Shown: positions 1-12,010, counted from the first letter of the stretch. The stretch: DNA of 64,000 bases from Polytrichum commune (GCA_950295325.1 OX485803.1:47257554-47321553); one strand, 5' to 3'. Made by a program: numbers and translations. The notes: generated by a model not told the origin, from the letters alone.

Positions 1-287
1 GGTTCCCGGCCCCCATCAAGCAAGGTTTGTGACGTCCCAGATGTGAGACATTGGTGTCACTACTAACTTGTCAGTGACCAACACTGCCAGCTCAATATGT
101 AATTTCCAACTATTTGCACTATTTGTGGATTTTTCACCACCACCCGTTGTCAATCTTCATGGGGAGCCTCTAGTTTGGAAGTCCCTTCTGATGAGTCCGG
201 CCTACCAACCCTTTCCATGGCACTCCCAAGCTACATGAGGTAAAGTGGGGGCCCCCTCACCAACAAGCTTTGAACGCGGCACCGTCC

Positions 288-601
288 ACTACACTAAATA
301 TGATATTTAGTGTTTGATGCACTAATTAAGAACGCATACACTTAATGTCAATATCCTATGAAAGTAAGTAACATTAATGTAAACTCAAGCACTAAATATC
401 AACTATGGTAATATGTGGAAGTTACATGTTTGAATTTAGTGTTAGTAAGGATATGAAAAAAATAAAATAACCATGATAAAAGAAGAATTCTAGCATATCT
501 TCTAACACTAATTGTCAAGGAATTGAAAATTAGTGTTGAGCAAGGTAGGGTGGTAACAACATTACATATAATCAAACACTGAATATTATATTTAGTGTAG
601 T
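288..601. repeat. MITE with ~33 bp inverted ends (ACTACACTAAATAT)
   Basis: The first ~33 bases read ACTACACTAAATAT(G)ATATT(T)AGTGTTTGAT. The reverse complement of the right end matches this with about two substitutions, giving a 314 bp AT-rich element with no coding capacity. The flanks (..GTCC and CTCC..) show no clear target duplication. The outer motif ACACTAAATAT recurs at the ends of the element in the BAP31-like intron at 28412-28805, but the interiors differ, so a shared family is only possible. Confidence 0.6.
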
Positions 602-1260
602 CTCCTACGATATGAAACGCATGATTTGTGTGAAATGATTAGCATATCCAAATCATTATCATATGTAACGTTACTCAACATTGGGGTGTTGCACTCTAGC
701 GGCGGAAATTTTGGAAGCATTATGTCCTATTTATGATGGGCCATCTTCACAAAATGAATATTACTTAGCAAGTGCATTATTTACTGTGTGAAGGCAAACC
801 AATGAGGAGTGGGCCTACCCATGACTTCTCTTGCTAAAGAAACCAAAAAAATCATGTTTGTTATTTTAAAAAATTCCATCCTATATGCTTGTTACATGGG
901 GGTTGAGCAGCAAGCTCGACGAGTTCACAACAAGATCTTCGGTCAAGAACGTTAGGCCAGCCAACCAATCTAGTGGAAGCCTTCCCTTGTTAGAAAGGGG
1001 AGCTTGTCATGTAGGTTGTGTAATGTTATGAAGTCATTTTTCCTACGTTTTGGAGCTCGTACAAATACCCAATCATTATCAAAGTCAAGATTCAATTTCA
1101 TATTGAACAATCACAAAGCAACTCTTCTCCTCCCTCCACTAATGAGCCTAAAAAGGTTAATAGATTGATTTTCCGCACGTAGTAAACCCTCTCTTTGGTG
1201 CCCGCTCTTAGATTCATACCACAACACACACCACTAAACTACAAAGCCCATTCAAGATAA
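602..1260 (-). repeat. Degenerate copy of the ~370 bp dispersed repeat, interrupted
   Basis: Bases 602-680 (around GATATGAAAC and GATTAGCA) and 1040-1255 (around TTTTGGAGCTCGTA, ATTATCAAAGT, TTCATACCACAAC) match, in the same order, the repeat seen at 24690-25060, 61000-61320 and 62200-62560. Bases ~680-1035 have no counterpart and look like a later insertion. No coding potential was recognised. Confidence 0.5.
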
Positions 1261-3045
1261 GTGAGCGAATTAGGCCCACTTACCATACATTCATGCCAAC
1301 AATGTGAGCGATGTTACTTGGATAAGGAAATTTATCCAACAATATTACGTCACCGATGAGAGGAGCTTGGGTTATCGACATATTGCTTTTGAACAAGTAT
1401 CACCTTGCCACTTATATAAGAATATAACACATGTTTCTGGTGTTGTTACCAACACTAAGTCATGAGCCGGCATGGCTCTTCATAGCTCCGTACAAACTCA
1501 TGTGAGTGTGAACATGGATAAAGATATAGGCATTCACTACCAACATACGAGTCTTAGGCAATCAACATGTGTCACCAAAAGAAATAAACAAATTCAACAC
1601 TTTGGCATAGTGGTAAATTTTATAGTGAAGTCGGATTATTTCTTGTAGGCACAGGCCAATTGTCTAGGAAACACAAAATCACATTGATTGACATATATTG
1701 TATGAATTAGGTACATGTGTTTTTTAGTCGTAGCATACACAAAACTAAAACAAATTTGCACAAGTATGTGTAAATGAACATGACATAGCCCATAGCCATT
1801 AGATCATATCACAAATGACATGATGCCCCCTAACGTGATAACTCTTTTTCAGTAAGCAATGTTTTGTAGTTTTTTTTTACACTGATTTGGTCAACTACTA
1901 GTAGCAGTTGACTTCTAAACAACAAATTTCCAAAAACATTTATGGGCCATTAGATCTAATGGTTTACACTTTATTTTTGGAGTTATTTTATTTTATTTGA
2001 CTAAAAGTCGGCGATTAGTAGCAACCGACCAACTAGTGGACTTCTCTAGGTGGTCTACTCCTCATAGGTTGTAGCAATCAATCCGGAGTTGTCGATTGCT
2101 AGACCATATACCAATTTGCAAATTTTGCAAAACAAATTTGGACCAAATCTACAACAAGATTAAACGGTCCACAATTTCTTGGATTAGATGGTCCAACAAA
2201 ATTGAATGTTAGATCTACAACTAAATCTAACAATCCATACATTTTTGGATTGTGTCTTTTGTAGTCAACTACTATGTCACCTTTAAAGCAGTAGTCAAAC
2301 ATATTGTTAACATGGTGTTGACAACGTTAATTTACCCTTGGGTTAACTATCGGAATTTACCCCCCCCCCTCAATCCGTGTTAATGCGATGATTTTGGGTC
2401 CATCACAACGTTGACATCACATGATGTGATGTGACGCAACAGACACCGATGTGAAACCCTTGAATATGTCGAGGCATTTGTAGTCAACCATGTTCATTTA
2501 AACGCTCGCTAGGGTCATGTAATGCCAACATGGATGAGATATAGACTTTATAGGCAAATGGAATTAGGGTTTATGTGGTGGCACTTGTGATTGATTACCC
2601 TCATAAGAGTTTTGGCAACTATCATAGCCAAGCATCAACATTCAGTTGAGTGGTTATGGGTTAACCTATAGATCGACTACGTGTTACTCTAACTTTACTG
2701 CTTCAAAATTTGTAGCATTTTCTTTATTCATGAAAAACAAAAAATTGCATTCCCCTTAGAATTTGTTTCTCTTCGCAAGAAAATAAATTCCTTGCTATAC
2801 CTCCTCCTAAATGTATGCAAACTTTCTTATTTTATTGGTAATAGGTGCCTCAACATGATTTTTAAAACAAAAATTGCAATTTGCATAGAAAACACATATT
2901 ACATATGGTAGACATACTCATTTTCGATAACCAATTCAATCTTCATACATAGAATCCCCTAAAACCGTGAAATTTCACACATGCAACCGTTGTTGTCTAA
3001 TTTGGAATGTTGGAAATAGGCAGTGACCAAGTGAGAGGCGTCATG
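1261..3045. other. Intergenic, no gene recognised
   Basis: The sequence is AT-rich with only short chance ORFs. A C10 run lies at 2360-2369. I see no supported gene, RNA or complete mobile element. Confidence 0.5.
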
Positions 3046-3594
3046 CTGGACACTAAAGCACCCCAATGAGATTTTAAAGGAAGAGGATAAGGGCCAGGGT
3101 CCACGGCCCCCAACGGTTGGGCAACCACAAAGAAACTTTTCCGAACCTTGTCGGAAAACATCTAGCACATTATTTTAAGCTTATTTTTAAAATGACAAAG
3201 GCCCTTTCAAACGGTAAGTCACAAAAATCATTACCTCAATGCTAATGAGAAATTTTTATATCTTTAACTTCCAAGTTGATTACATACTTTATTGACGATT
3301 TCACTTTAGGATTGAAATCCAAATCAAATGCTTATATACTGAGTGGAAGTGAACATATATATTGGATTTTGGGCCTTGAAGTTGACGTGCACTCAACATG
3401 GGTTTTGTGAACTAGGCGGCCTTCAAGAATGCAAGGACAACTTTTTTTTTTGAAGCTGGGCAGGGTGGGCAATGTTTTCCAATTAGGCTCAACAAAGTTT
3501 TTCTACGGCCAACCAAGGGTTGCAAGTCGTGGGCCCCAACCCTTATCCTATCATGGGACCCTTTCCTTTAAAAGATCATTGGGGGGGGGGGGGT
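3046..3594. repeat. Imperfect inverted repeat ending in a G-run
   Basis: The minus strand of ~3050-3160 and the plus strand of ~3465-3594 share a diverged common sequence in the same order: GTTTTCC, then AAAGTTT, GGCC...CCAA, CCCTTATCCT, CTTTAAAA, CATTGGGG. The arms point outward around a ~300 bp middle. The right arm ends in a 13 G run (3581-3593). It is probably a decayed foldback or TIR element. No target duplication was found. Confidence 0.45.
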
Positions 3595-4342
3595 TAACGT
3601 TGAGTAAGAGGTATAGCCGTTGAAGAGTTCAACATTATGGAAAATAAATAAATGTAAAGAGCATAGATTGGGGTTCCTTGAAAAGGGCATTGACTATATT
3701 GAAGTTTTTGTCTACCAAATCATCATAAATAAGTTGACATGTCATGTTGTCAATATGGGTTAGAACTTAGAAGAGAATTTTGCCCTTGAGAATATACTAG
3801 AAATTTCATTACTTTAAAATATATATATATATTTTCTTTTGTTAAGGGTCATGGTGTCAATTTCCAAGCGTTAAAAGATCGCTCTATTATCACGCACGTA
3901 CCACACTTATGCAAATTGCTTGTGTTATCGAAAACGGGTTTGAACATCTTTCAACCTCCTCTTGTCGAATAATGTGTACTATCAAGTTACTAGAAACAAC
4001 ATAATGAAATACCAAGCAATGATGTGTTGCTCCAACATGGGGTTCGATCTCTTCCGTGTAAAACAATCCTTAATGTAGACCCTTCTAGCACATCATGGCA
4101 CACTTAACGTGTGACCATGATGTCATTGTGGTCGGTTTTAGGTGGAAGGCATGATATTTGTGGCTTTGTTATGAATCATTTCAAAGTTAACCCAGCCACT
4201 TCTTTTCATACTCCGGACCATCATGGGCGATGATGAATGGGAAATAATCCCCATACTATCACATCCACCGATGGTAATCTAACTACGCTCCACCATGAGA
4301 ATTAACTAAGTCCTCTCTCATAGCTTTTTACTTATAGTATCC
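3595..4342. other. Intergenic, no gene recognised
   Basis: AT-rich sequence with a short (AT)n tract near 3820-3833. No supported feature lies immediately left of the Harbinger element. Confidence 0.5.
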
Positions 4343-4539
4343 TTAGAGCATCCCTAATGGGACCCTCAACGGGTCTCGGCAACGGCCCTTGGCGGGCCCG
4401 TGGCAGTAAGTGGGACCCAACGGCCATGGCACAGCCCCCGCATTATTTATGGGCCTCGCCAGACTTGGCCCTCTCTCGCCAATTATTCGCGTTTTGCAGG
4501 GAGATAATTCCGGGACGCCATCATCGAGTCAACGCCAGG

Positions 4540-6493
4540 ATGGCAACGGGGGAGGCGGGAAAGGGGAAGAAGGGGAAGAACTTCAGCGCTGATGAGGAGA
4601 GGGCCTTGTGCCGGAGTTTTTTGGCGGTTTCGCAGGATCCTGTCTGTGGCAATGGCCAATGCAACACGGCATTTTGGGAGCGCATCACAACAAATTACAA
4701 CCACAACAAACCAAGATCATGTCCTATCCGTCCTGCTAGGTCTCTAGAATCGAAGTGGAGTCACATCAAACATGATGTTGCAAAATTCAGTGGTGTATTC
4801 AAGCAAGTCTCAGATTGTAGGGAGTCCGGGGCATCTGCTGAGGATGTTTTAGAGAGGGCGCTTGAGTTTTACAAGGATCGACATCCCAAACAGCAGGGAT
4901 TTGCATTTCTACATTGCTGGCACCTCCTTAAGGAGGTGCCGAGGTGGTGGCAGTCGGCCCAGGATATTCAACGTCGTGGTTCCGGAGCCGGTGCGGCGTC
5001 ACCGGTTGCCATGGCTAATGCCACTGCTGCAGAGGTCAATGGTGGTTTACAAGCCGAATGCGGGGAAGCAGGCGAGGAGGATGACGTGCAGGTGGTGAAG
5101 CAGGTGAATTTCCCGAGCCGGCCCACACGACCCCAGGGAAGCAAGGCGGCGAAGGCAGATCTGGTTGACCAGACCAGGCGGGATTCGATACTGCGATCCC
5201 AGGCTCTAGCGACGGAGCAGATGGCGAGAGCAAACATGCGGAAGGCCGAGGCAATGGGGGACCACGCCGCGATGTCCCTGTTCCGAATGCCCATCGAGGA
5301 TGTCGACGAGGAGGCTCGGGAATACTTCAAGCTGCGGCGCAAGGAGGAGCTGGAGCGCATTAAGCGCCGGATGGAGCAAGAGCAGCGAGTTGCGGAGCGG
5401 GAGAGGATCGAACACGAGAAGCTGCTTCGGGAAAGGGCCGCCGACCACCACCGCACCAAGCGACCGAGGGTGCAATCGAAGACACCTGTGCTCCCCCAAT
5501 CTGAACCAGAACCCACAATGTCGCCGAATGTGCCCCGCTCCGACGCCACCCCGGCTCCCCCGACCCCAGGTCCTCTTCCTGCTGTGGAGGAGGATTCCCC
5601 GGTGCAGCCAGATCTCGGTGAGTTTTTGTTTTTTTTTGTGGCATCTACTTAGGGTTTGGGTACATTGCTAGTTCGGTGTTTTTTTTTTTGCAAAGACTGG
5701 TTGTGAATGCTGGGATGAGGCTGCAGGTTAGGTTAGGTTTTTTTTTGCAAAGACTGGTTGTGAATGCTGGGATGAGGCTGCAGGTTAGGTTAGGTTTTTT
5801 TTTTGCTAAGACTGGTTGTGAATGCTGGGATGAGGCTGCAGGTTAGGTTAGGTTTTTTTTTGCTAAGACTGGTTGTGAATGCTGGGATGAGGCTGCAGGT
5901 TAGGTTAGGTTTTTTTTGCAAAGACTGGTTGTGAATGCTGGGATGAGGCTGCAGGTTAGGTGTTTTTTTTTTGCAAAGACTGGTTGTGGATGCTGGGATG
6001 AGGCTGCAGGTTAGGTGTGTTTTTTTTTTGCAAAGACTGGTTGTCAATGCTGGTTGTCAATGCTGGTTGCTAGGCTGCAAGTTAGGTTAGGTGGTTTTTT
6101 TTTTTTGCAAGCACTGGTTGTCAATGCTGGTTGTCAATGCTGGTTGTCAATGCTGGTTGCTACATGTAGGGATGAGGGTGCAGTTAATGGTTTTTTTTTT
6201 GTAAGGACTGACTGAGTGTGGTTGCTGGTTTCTGTGCAGATGATGCACAGGCTGATCATTGGGATGACTCGCAACCCATCCCGGATACACAACCTTGCGG
6301 GGAATCTCCAATACCCCAGCTGAGATTTGGAGAGAATAGACCCCCTGTTTTTGCACAACAAGGGTCTATGTTTAGTTTAGGGAATAGCTTTGGTTTAGAT
6401 GCACATCACTCACCCATTGTAGAAGGACAAATGTATGGATTCAGAAATTTTGGGCAAGGATTGAACCTTAATGCCCGATTCTTTACACAATAA
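4540..6493 (+). CDS. Harbinger ORF1: Myb/SANT-like DNA-binding protein
   Basis: Two exons, 4540-5617 and 6240-6493, joined in phase 1 (donor CTCG|GTGAGT, acceptor CTGTGCAG|ATG), give 443 aa. Residues ~12-136 form the Myb/SANT-like domain usual in Harbinger partner proteins (often labelled NAM-associated or GST-T3-like in plants), with FSADEERAL, FWERI, RSLESKWSHI and a Trp pair near 137. Residues ~270-325 are a charged Arg/Glu coiled coil followed by a basic HHRTKRPR nuclear-signal candidate, then a Pro-rich stretch. In the family this protein binds the transposon ends and helps carry the transposase to the nucleus. I chose the ATG at 4540 because the in-frame ATG at 4357 lies within the terminal repeat; it would add 61 residues. 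The single intron is filled by a minisatellite. Confidence 0.82.
5690..6215 (+). repeat. Minisatellite filling the ORF1 intron
   Basis: About nine head-to-tail units begin at 5690, 5747, 5805, 5862, 5918, 5973, 6030, 6107 and 6201, with a spacing of 55-58 bp that rises to 77 and 94 bp in the last units. Each unit has a T-run of 7-12, then GCAAAGACTGGTTGT, then AATGCTGGGATGAGGCTGCAG followed by GTTAGG. The longer units gain internal copies of a ~12 bp sub-repeat, AATGCTGGTTGTC. Each core unit resembles a 3' splice site (T-tract then TGCAG) followed at once by GT. Confidence 0.9.
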
Positions 6494-6516
6494 CGAGTTA
6501 CATTTCATTGTGCAAT

Positions 6517-7827
6517 TCACAATCTTCTCCTTTGCCCTTTAATCATCCACAAATGGTCTATCAAATCATTTCGTAATGCAAAATGGGACTCTACATTCTC
6601 AACCTCTCTAGTGCTGGCTACCAAGTCCCTGAATGAGAAAGGAATGGGTGTGGTCTCCACAGGTAATCCCCAATCGGGAAATGGCTCTAAAGTTAGGCCC
6701 TTCTCATCTTCCAAAATCATGTTGTGCATAATAATGCAAGCGATCATGATGTTCTCAATAATACCTAAATCCCATTGCCGTACTGGATTCTTGATAATTT
6801 CCCACCTTGCTTGCAGGACCCCAAAAGCCCTCTCAACATCCTTGCGGGCACCCTCTTGACACTTCGCAAAGTGCTCCTTCATCTCACCCACAGGCTCGTG
6901 TATTGGTTGCACGAAACAAGCCCAGGCTGGATATATACCATCCGTCAACAGATAATAGCGGGGGTACACATGCCCATTTACCTGGAATCTAATGTCGTGA
7001 CCTGCTCCCCGTAGCATGTTCAAAAGAAATGGAGAGTTATCAAGGACATTGATGTCGTTGTTGCCTCCTGGCAACCCAAAAAATGCATGCCATATCCACA
7101 AGCTCTGGTCGGCCACAGCTTCAAGGATGATGCTCCTGTTCTTGTCTTTGTCTTGGAACTGACCCTGCCATGCCACTGGACAATTCTTCCAAGTCCAGTG
7201 CATGCAATCCAAACTTCCAAACATCCCTGGAAATCCACGCTTCTCATTGATGGACATCTGCTTCTCTATATCATCTCTAGTAGGCTGTCTCAAATACGTG
7301 GCCTCAAAACAACCTCGAATGGCAACTACAAACCTCTCCATGCACATCTGAGCAGTGGATTCTCCTAATTTGCAGTACTCATCACATGCATCAGCAGCTA
7401 CACCATATGCCAACATACGGATGGCGGCAGTGCATTTCTGCAAGGAAGATAATCCCATACGACCTGTGGCATCAGGACGTTGTTTGAACCACGGATCAAA
7501 ATGGACAACGGTATCAACAATGCTTGTGAATAACTCCCTCCTCATCCTGAAACGTCTTCGGAACTTAACTGGCCCATACGTAGGACTCTCAGAAAAATAA
7601 TCCTTGTATAGGAGATTATGACAATGCTCCCTATCACGCCACACAAATTCTCTACCAACCGTACTCCCACCCACCTTGGGCCTGGTGGATGACTCACCCA
7701 ATACCTCAGTAGAAAAAGCCTCAACCATCTGTAGGAATAGGTCATTCTCAAATTCCTCTTCCATGTCCTCATCAAACCCTAATCCAAACCCAAGGCTCCT
7801 CTCAAGCTCATCCTCCCAACTCTCCAT
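6517..7827 (-). CDS. PIF/Harbinger transposase
   Basis: One uninterrupted frame of 436 aa, counted from the Met of MESWEDELERS. The upstream in-frame Met (7869) would add 14 hydrophobic residues and is less likely. The protein belongs to the plant PIF/Harbinger DDE transposases, which cut and paste the element in the nucleus. Visible motifs are an acidic N-terminus, a helical region around 90-180 (RMLAYGVAADACDEY), GSLDCMHW with Asp207, HAFFGLPGGNNDINVL, YLLTDGIYPAW with Asp296, and RKDVERAFG with Glu332. Asp207, Asp296 and Glu332 fit the DDE triad. There is no frameshift or internal stop. Length and motif order are normal for the family. It converges on ORF1. Confidence 0.93.
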   Translation of the reverse strand: MESWEDELERSLGFGLGFDEDMEEEFENDLFLQMVEAFSTEVLGESSTRPKVGGSTVGREFVWRDREHCHNLLYKDYFSESPTYGPVKFRRRFRMRRELFTSIVDTVVHFDPWFKQRPDATGRMGLSSLQKCTAAIRMLAYGVAADACDEYCKLGESTAQMCMERFVVAIRGCFEATYLRQPTRDDIEKQMSINEKRGFPGMFGSLDCMHWTWKNCPVAWQGQFQDKDKNRSIILEAVADQSLWIWHAFFGLPGGNNDINVLDNSPFLLNMLRGAGHDIRFQVNGHVYPRYYLLTDGIYPAWACFVQPIHEPVGEMKEHFAKCQEGARKDVERAFGVLQARWEIIKNPVRQWDLGIIENIMIACIIMHNMILEDEKGLTLEPFPDWGLPVETTPIPFSFRDLVASTREVENVESHFALRNDLIDHLWMIKGQRRRL

Positions 7828-8240
7828 GACTAGAACAAAGTAGAGAAACAAAAAACTAAAAGTCCACACCCCTCACTCACCAATATTCACAGCAGCAGGA
7901 GGAGTAGCTAAAAATTCACAGCAGCAGGAGGAGCAGGTAAAAATTCACAGCAGGACGAGGAGTAGGTAAAAATTCACAGCAACAGGAGCTCCGGGAGAGA
8001 GAAGGAAGGCCACGAGGCCAAGAGAGGAAGGCCACGAGGACCCGCGACCTGCCAGGTAAGTGCTGCTTTTTCCTTGCCGGGGTCTCTTCACGGGCCACTG
8101 TTGGGGCACACGCTGGCCACTTCTCCCCGCGATTTTCGAGAGACCACGCCACAGCCCCTTGGCGAGTCACTATTTTGAGGGATGATTGGGGATGCTCTTA
8201 CACAAGGAGTGGAGAAGCTACTTAGATGGAACCACACTTA

Positions 8241-8745
8241 GGGCCACGTCACACACGATAACTGAGAGCCCGTGACCATTACACTTCAAGCACTCTCATT
8301 GGTGGAAAAGGCGGAGCCGGTCCAAGGTTGCTTCACACTACGCTTGAGGGACCAACGGAGTATGTGAATGCAAGATGGATGTAAAACTCTACATGGATTC
8401 CTATATGGCATCAAATGGATCATGTGTTCATGGTCACTTGGACTAATTTCAAAAATCATCTCTTGGAGGTAGGCCTAACACAAAATCAGGAGATCATGGC
8501 ACTCCAAATGTTCACAACCGTTGATTTATTCTATTTTATCATGTGTGAGGACTTGCATGAATAGAAATTCATTGAAATTGCATTTGGTTGAGATATGACA
8601 CATATGACGTCACTTCACACTACACTTGAAGATCCGTGACCACACTACATGATTTTGAAGGTGTCTTGGGACAACCTTTAGACGCTTTCTTTTGGGCTCT
8701 CACAATTTCATGATCATGGCTCTTGACTTAGGTGTGAAGTGGCCC
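8241..8745. mobile_element. Harbinger-type MITE, GGGCCAC family (copy 1)
   Basis: A 505 bp element flanked by TTA (8238-8240, 8746-8748), with ends GGGCCACGTCACACAC and GTGTGAAGTGGCCC. No coding capacity. It is the same subfamily as 32552-33041 in the opposite orientation, sharing the subterminal GAGAGCCC and ATCATGGCTCTTGAC blocks. A central palindrome runs 8429-8498. The insertion lies only ~40 bp from the right end of the complete Harbinger element, whose terminal repeats differ, so that transposase is not obviously its source. Confidence 0.85.
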
Positions 8746-8748
8746 TTA

Positions 8749-10868
8749 GGGCTGCATTATGCTACATTTCATATTCGAAGTCCTACTTTTCTTCTTCTTC
8801 TAGCCATAAGATTGTGGGGAGCAAAGTCCCATGACAAGTTGACTAGGTTCCGATTCATAAGTTGTAATATCATGTATAATTACTATTCTTAAATATGGCA
8901 CCAAGAAGTTGTGTCGGCTAAAAAGTGCACACCCAATTTCAAGGCCAAGTCCTGCTATTGTTTTTCATTAGAATAATCAACAAAAAAAATAACATTATTC
9001 ACACCCAATGTCCAATTCCAATTCTATAAAAATTGTCTTGGGACATATACCAACATAATCATGGCCCTTCATAAGGTTGGAGTTGGAGGCATATTAAAAT
9101 AATGACCCTGAAAAAGATCTTAGGTTAGTGATGATCACTTCAAAAAACTGGACCACAATAATTCATGAATGGCTAACATCAATGACGCATGTGGCGTTCA
9201 CATCCAACAAAACATTTTGACAAATTTTTCCATTGAAAACATGTGATGCAATTCCCCATCACTCTATGATGTTTACGGTTTTGGCCAATAATACACCATA
9301 ATTTCAAAACGACAAAAAAATGTTTTGGTGAAACAATATGGATTTGAATTATGAATATTTTTTTCCTAGATTCTAACTACATGAACAATACTATTTCATG
9401 ATGCGTCATAACTCTTTTTTAGTGATAGTTCTTAGAAGACCCATGTTAATATACATTTGTGGCATATCTTATAATGTAGACTATTTCCTCATCCTGTAAG
9501 GGTTTAAAGTTGATGGACTCCCTCTCACATACATTTGAAACATATCCTGCAAATATAAATATGGGGCAACCAATCTACACATTCCTATTCTTACGAACTA
9601 TCTTGTTGTTCTTATTTTGCACATTCTAGAGTGATTCTACCTCCTACAACTATCAACAACATATATCATTTGGCATAAGTTATTTTAAAATAATAACTTG
9701 TTACAATAAAAAATGAGAACATATGTTATCATAAGATTTTATCTTTTATTTATTTTTTGTTTTTTGTAGTTGTGCATAAGAAGCTTGAAAATTTTGATTG
9801 ATCTTATTTTCAGTGATAAATTGGATAAGTTAAATCTTGGAAATTTGCATAAATGTACGGAAGTTATGCCTTGCATCTAGGAACTTGTCCTTTACACTAA
9901 GAATGACTTTACAAGTCTAATAATTTTTATTTTTATTTTTAAATATCATTCATTTCTAGGACCTATGAAGTTGAGACTTTGCAAAATGAGACCCTAGACC
10001 ATGTGAAAGAAAATGAAGAGGATAAAGTATGTTTAACCTCCCTTATGTAAAGATATGTGTTAAGCTCCAATGAAAATTAGTGCTAGGACCATGCATGATG
10101 AGATCTAGTTTAAGCGGAGAATTGGTTTATAGTTTATGTTATATTGACACATAGTTTCTAAAAATATATAAAGTATACCTTTTCATTTTAGAATACATGA
10201 AGAAGATGTTCAACCCCCACCGCTTGAAGCAATCCTTTGCAATGGGGTTCAATTTTTTCCTTGACGTCTCTTTCTTTCAATTTCAATTTTCAGAAGATAT
10301 GGATCCTCGATATGAAGGCTAGTTCCTTCATCTTCTTTCATCTTCTTCCTTTTATTGACTCTCACCTCATCTTCAATCACCTCTCCACTTGAGCGAAGGA
10401 TGAATGATATGGTATAATTTAGTGGATTGTGGTGGTAATAATTATTAGCTCTTCATGATAATTTGAAATATATTATGACGTGAAGACATTAAGTACCAAT
10501 TTAGTATCTAGGAGATGATGATATGATATCTATTGTAAAAGTAAATTCTTTTGTGTTATGTTTATTTTCCTTATTTATTGAATTTAGTCATATTATAATC
10601 CATGTTTATTTTTGATAGATTTTAATTATTTAAAAAAAATTAATTTGAGTAGTAGATAGTTTTGAGTTGATAAAACATGATAAATAATCTTAAATTGATC
10701 TTGAGTATTTGGTAGCCCTTGATTGGTTAATAAGAACTGACTTCACAAGGTCACCACAAGTTGCTAGACTACTTATTTCCTACATAACTTCTATCAATAA
10801 ATAAGTTTTAAAGTCTTCCTTTTGAACTAAGTTGTCTCATAGGAGATTGAATTTGTACCAAAAAAAAA
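8749..10868. other. Gene-poor AT-rich stretch
   Basis: Long A and T tracts, no ORF of note and no recognised repeat ends. I see no supported feature. Confidence 0.5.
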
Positions 10869-10984
10869 CTCTCTCCATCCCAAAATTACTGTCCTACTCC
10901 CCGGAGTTTAATATCTCAAAATGTACAAACATTTTGAGATATTAAACTCCGGGGAGTAGGACAATAATTTTGGGACGGAGGGAG
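10869..10984. mobile_element. Stowaway-type MITE, near-perfect hairpin
   Basis: Two 56 bp arms (10869-10924 and 10929-10984) are reverse complements with three mismatches around a 4 bp loop. The right end reads CTCCCTCCGTCCCAAAAT on the minus strand, the well-known Stowaway terminus, and is followed by TA. The left end has drifted to CTCTCTCCATCCC and its TA is lost in an A-run. There is no interior beyond the arms. Confidence 0.88.
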
Positions 10985-12007
10985 TACATGTTTCCACAAG
11001 ACAACTTAGATCAATTTGTTGTTTTCTAGTGAGCCTACTGTTTACACATTTCTATGTTGCTCTGCACTTGACTCATGCTAGTTCAATACTGAAGGATCTT
11101 CTATTTTTATAATCAGTTGCACCAATTATCACTTCTACTCTTATCCTTGCTTGAATCAACATGTTCTATTACATGTAACTATCAACATTTTAAACTAAAG
11201 TTAACAATGTGTTTTAGCTGAACATTACTAAAAGGATTATTATGTTGCATTCTAGGAGGTTTTAAGACCCTCAAATAGTAAATAATTGTGCTTTGATCCA
11301 TATTCTAGTAAATTTTTATCTCTTATAAAGAATCATGCGAGCCTTGTTTTCTCATTGATATGCTACATTACTCCAAGTTACTACATAATTAAATTTGACC
11401 TCAACTACTGACATATGTGTAAGCAAATAAAACTTAAACACACAACAACGACAAAGTAGCAAGCAAATGTATTCACTCAAACCAAGATAAGAACACATAG
11501 CAGACATGACAATCACAAAGATTTCAATATAAAACATAGAAAATTGTATTTCTAAAGTGTTGAGAAACACTTGTCACTTTGAAATGGAATAATCATGCAA
11601 AATCACATTAACAACATCCAACAATTCATCTAGAATATTATAAGTATCTTGTGAAGAGAATCCAACAATCCTACTACCATGCAAAATGTGATAACTTTCT
11701 AGTACCTTCAATTCTTTGTGTATGTGGACTAAACTACTAGTGGTGTCAAGGGACATTCATTACCTCTATAGTACTTAAGGGGAAAAAATCAAATTCTAAC
11801 TTCAAGCGTTTTATAGAACACTTCATTACATTATGTTGGATTATGCAATTACTTGATGCTTTATTTTCTCAACCTCATAAGTATAATATTTACCTTTAGA
11901 AAGAAAATAGACCCCTCATTTGTACTCCCGTATTTTGTAGATTTTTGCAGGTGGGCCCTCCCTCCCGTTGGGTTTGTGACATACTAAAAAATGGCCTTAC
12001 ATGCAAC
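10985..12007. other. Gene-poor stretch
   Basis: AT-rich. Two short minus-strand ORFs (60-72 codons) show no family resemblance or splice context. No feature is supported. Confidence 0.5.
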
Positions 12008-12010
12008 TAA

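Larger units (their letters stand above)
4343..8200. mobile_element. Complete PIF/Harbinger DNA transposon
   Basis: The element occupies 4346-8197 (3852 bp) and is flanked by the target duplication TTA at 4343-4345 and 8198-8200, as expected for this superfamily. The terminal repeats begin GAGCATCCC(T/C)AAT and are then imperfect. It carries the two genes typical of plant Harbinger elements: a Myb/SANT-like ORF1 on the plus strand with one intron, and a DDE transposase on the minus strand without introns. The two converge, with stops only 23 bp apart. Both frames are open and the transposase keeps its presumed catalytic Asp, Asp and Glu, so the copy may be autonomous. TE membership is clear from the sequence; activity is inference. 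Confidence 0.93.

Noticed and set aside
288-601. CACTA-superfamily element (ends contain CACTA)
   Set aside because: The matching ends extend two to three bases beyond CACTA and there is no 3 bp duplication, so a plain MITE is the safer call.
4035-4060. tRNA-like GGTTCGATCTC
   Set aside because: Imperfect B-box with no A-box, cloverleaf or acceptor stem around it.
4968-5549. 193-codon minus-strand frame opposite Harbinger ORF1
   Set aside because: Serine-rich shadow of the GC-rich plus-strand coding sequence; no domain or start context.
5790-6047. Minus-strand frame with repeated TTSLCKKK units
   Set aside because: It is the translation of the intron minisatellite, not a gene.
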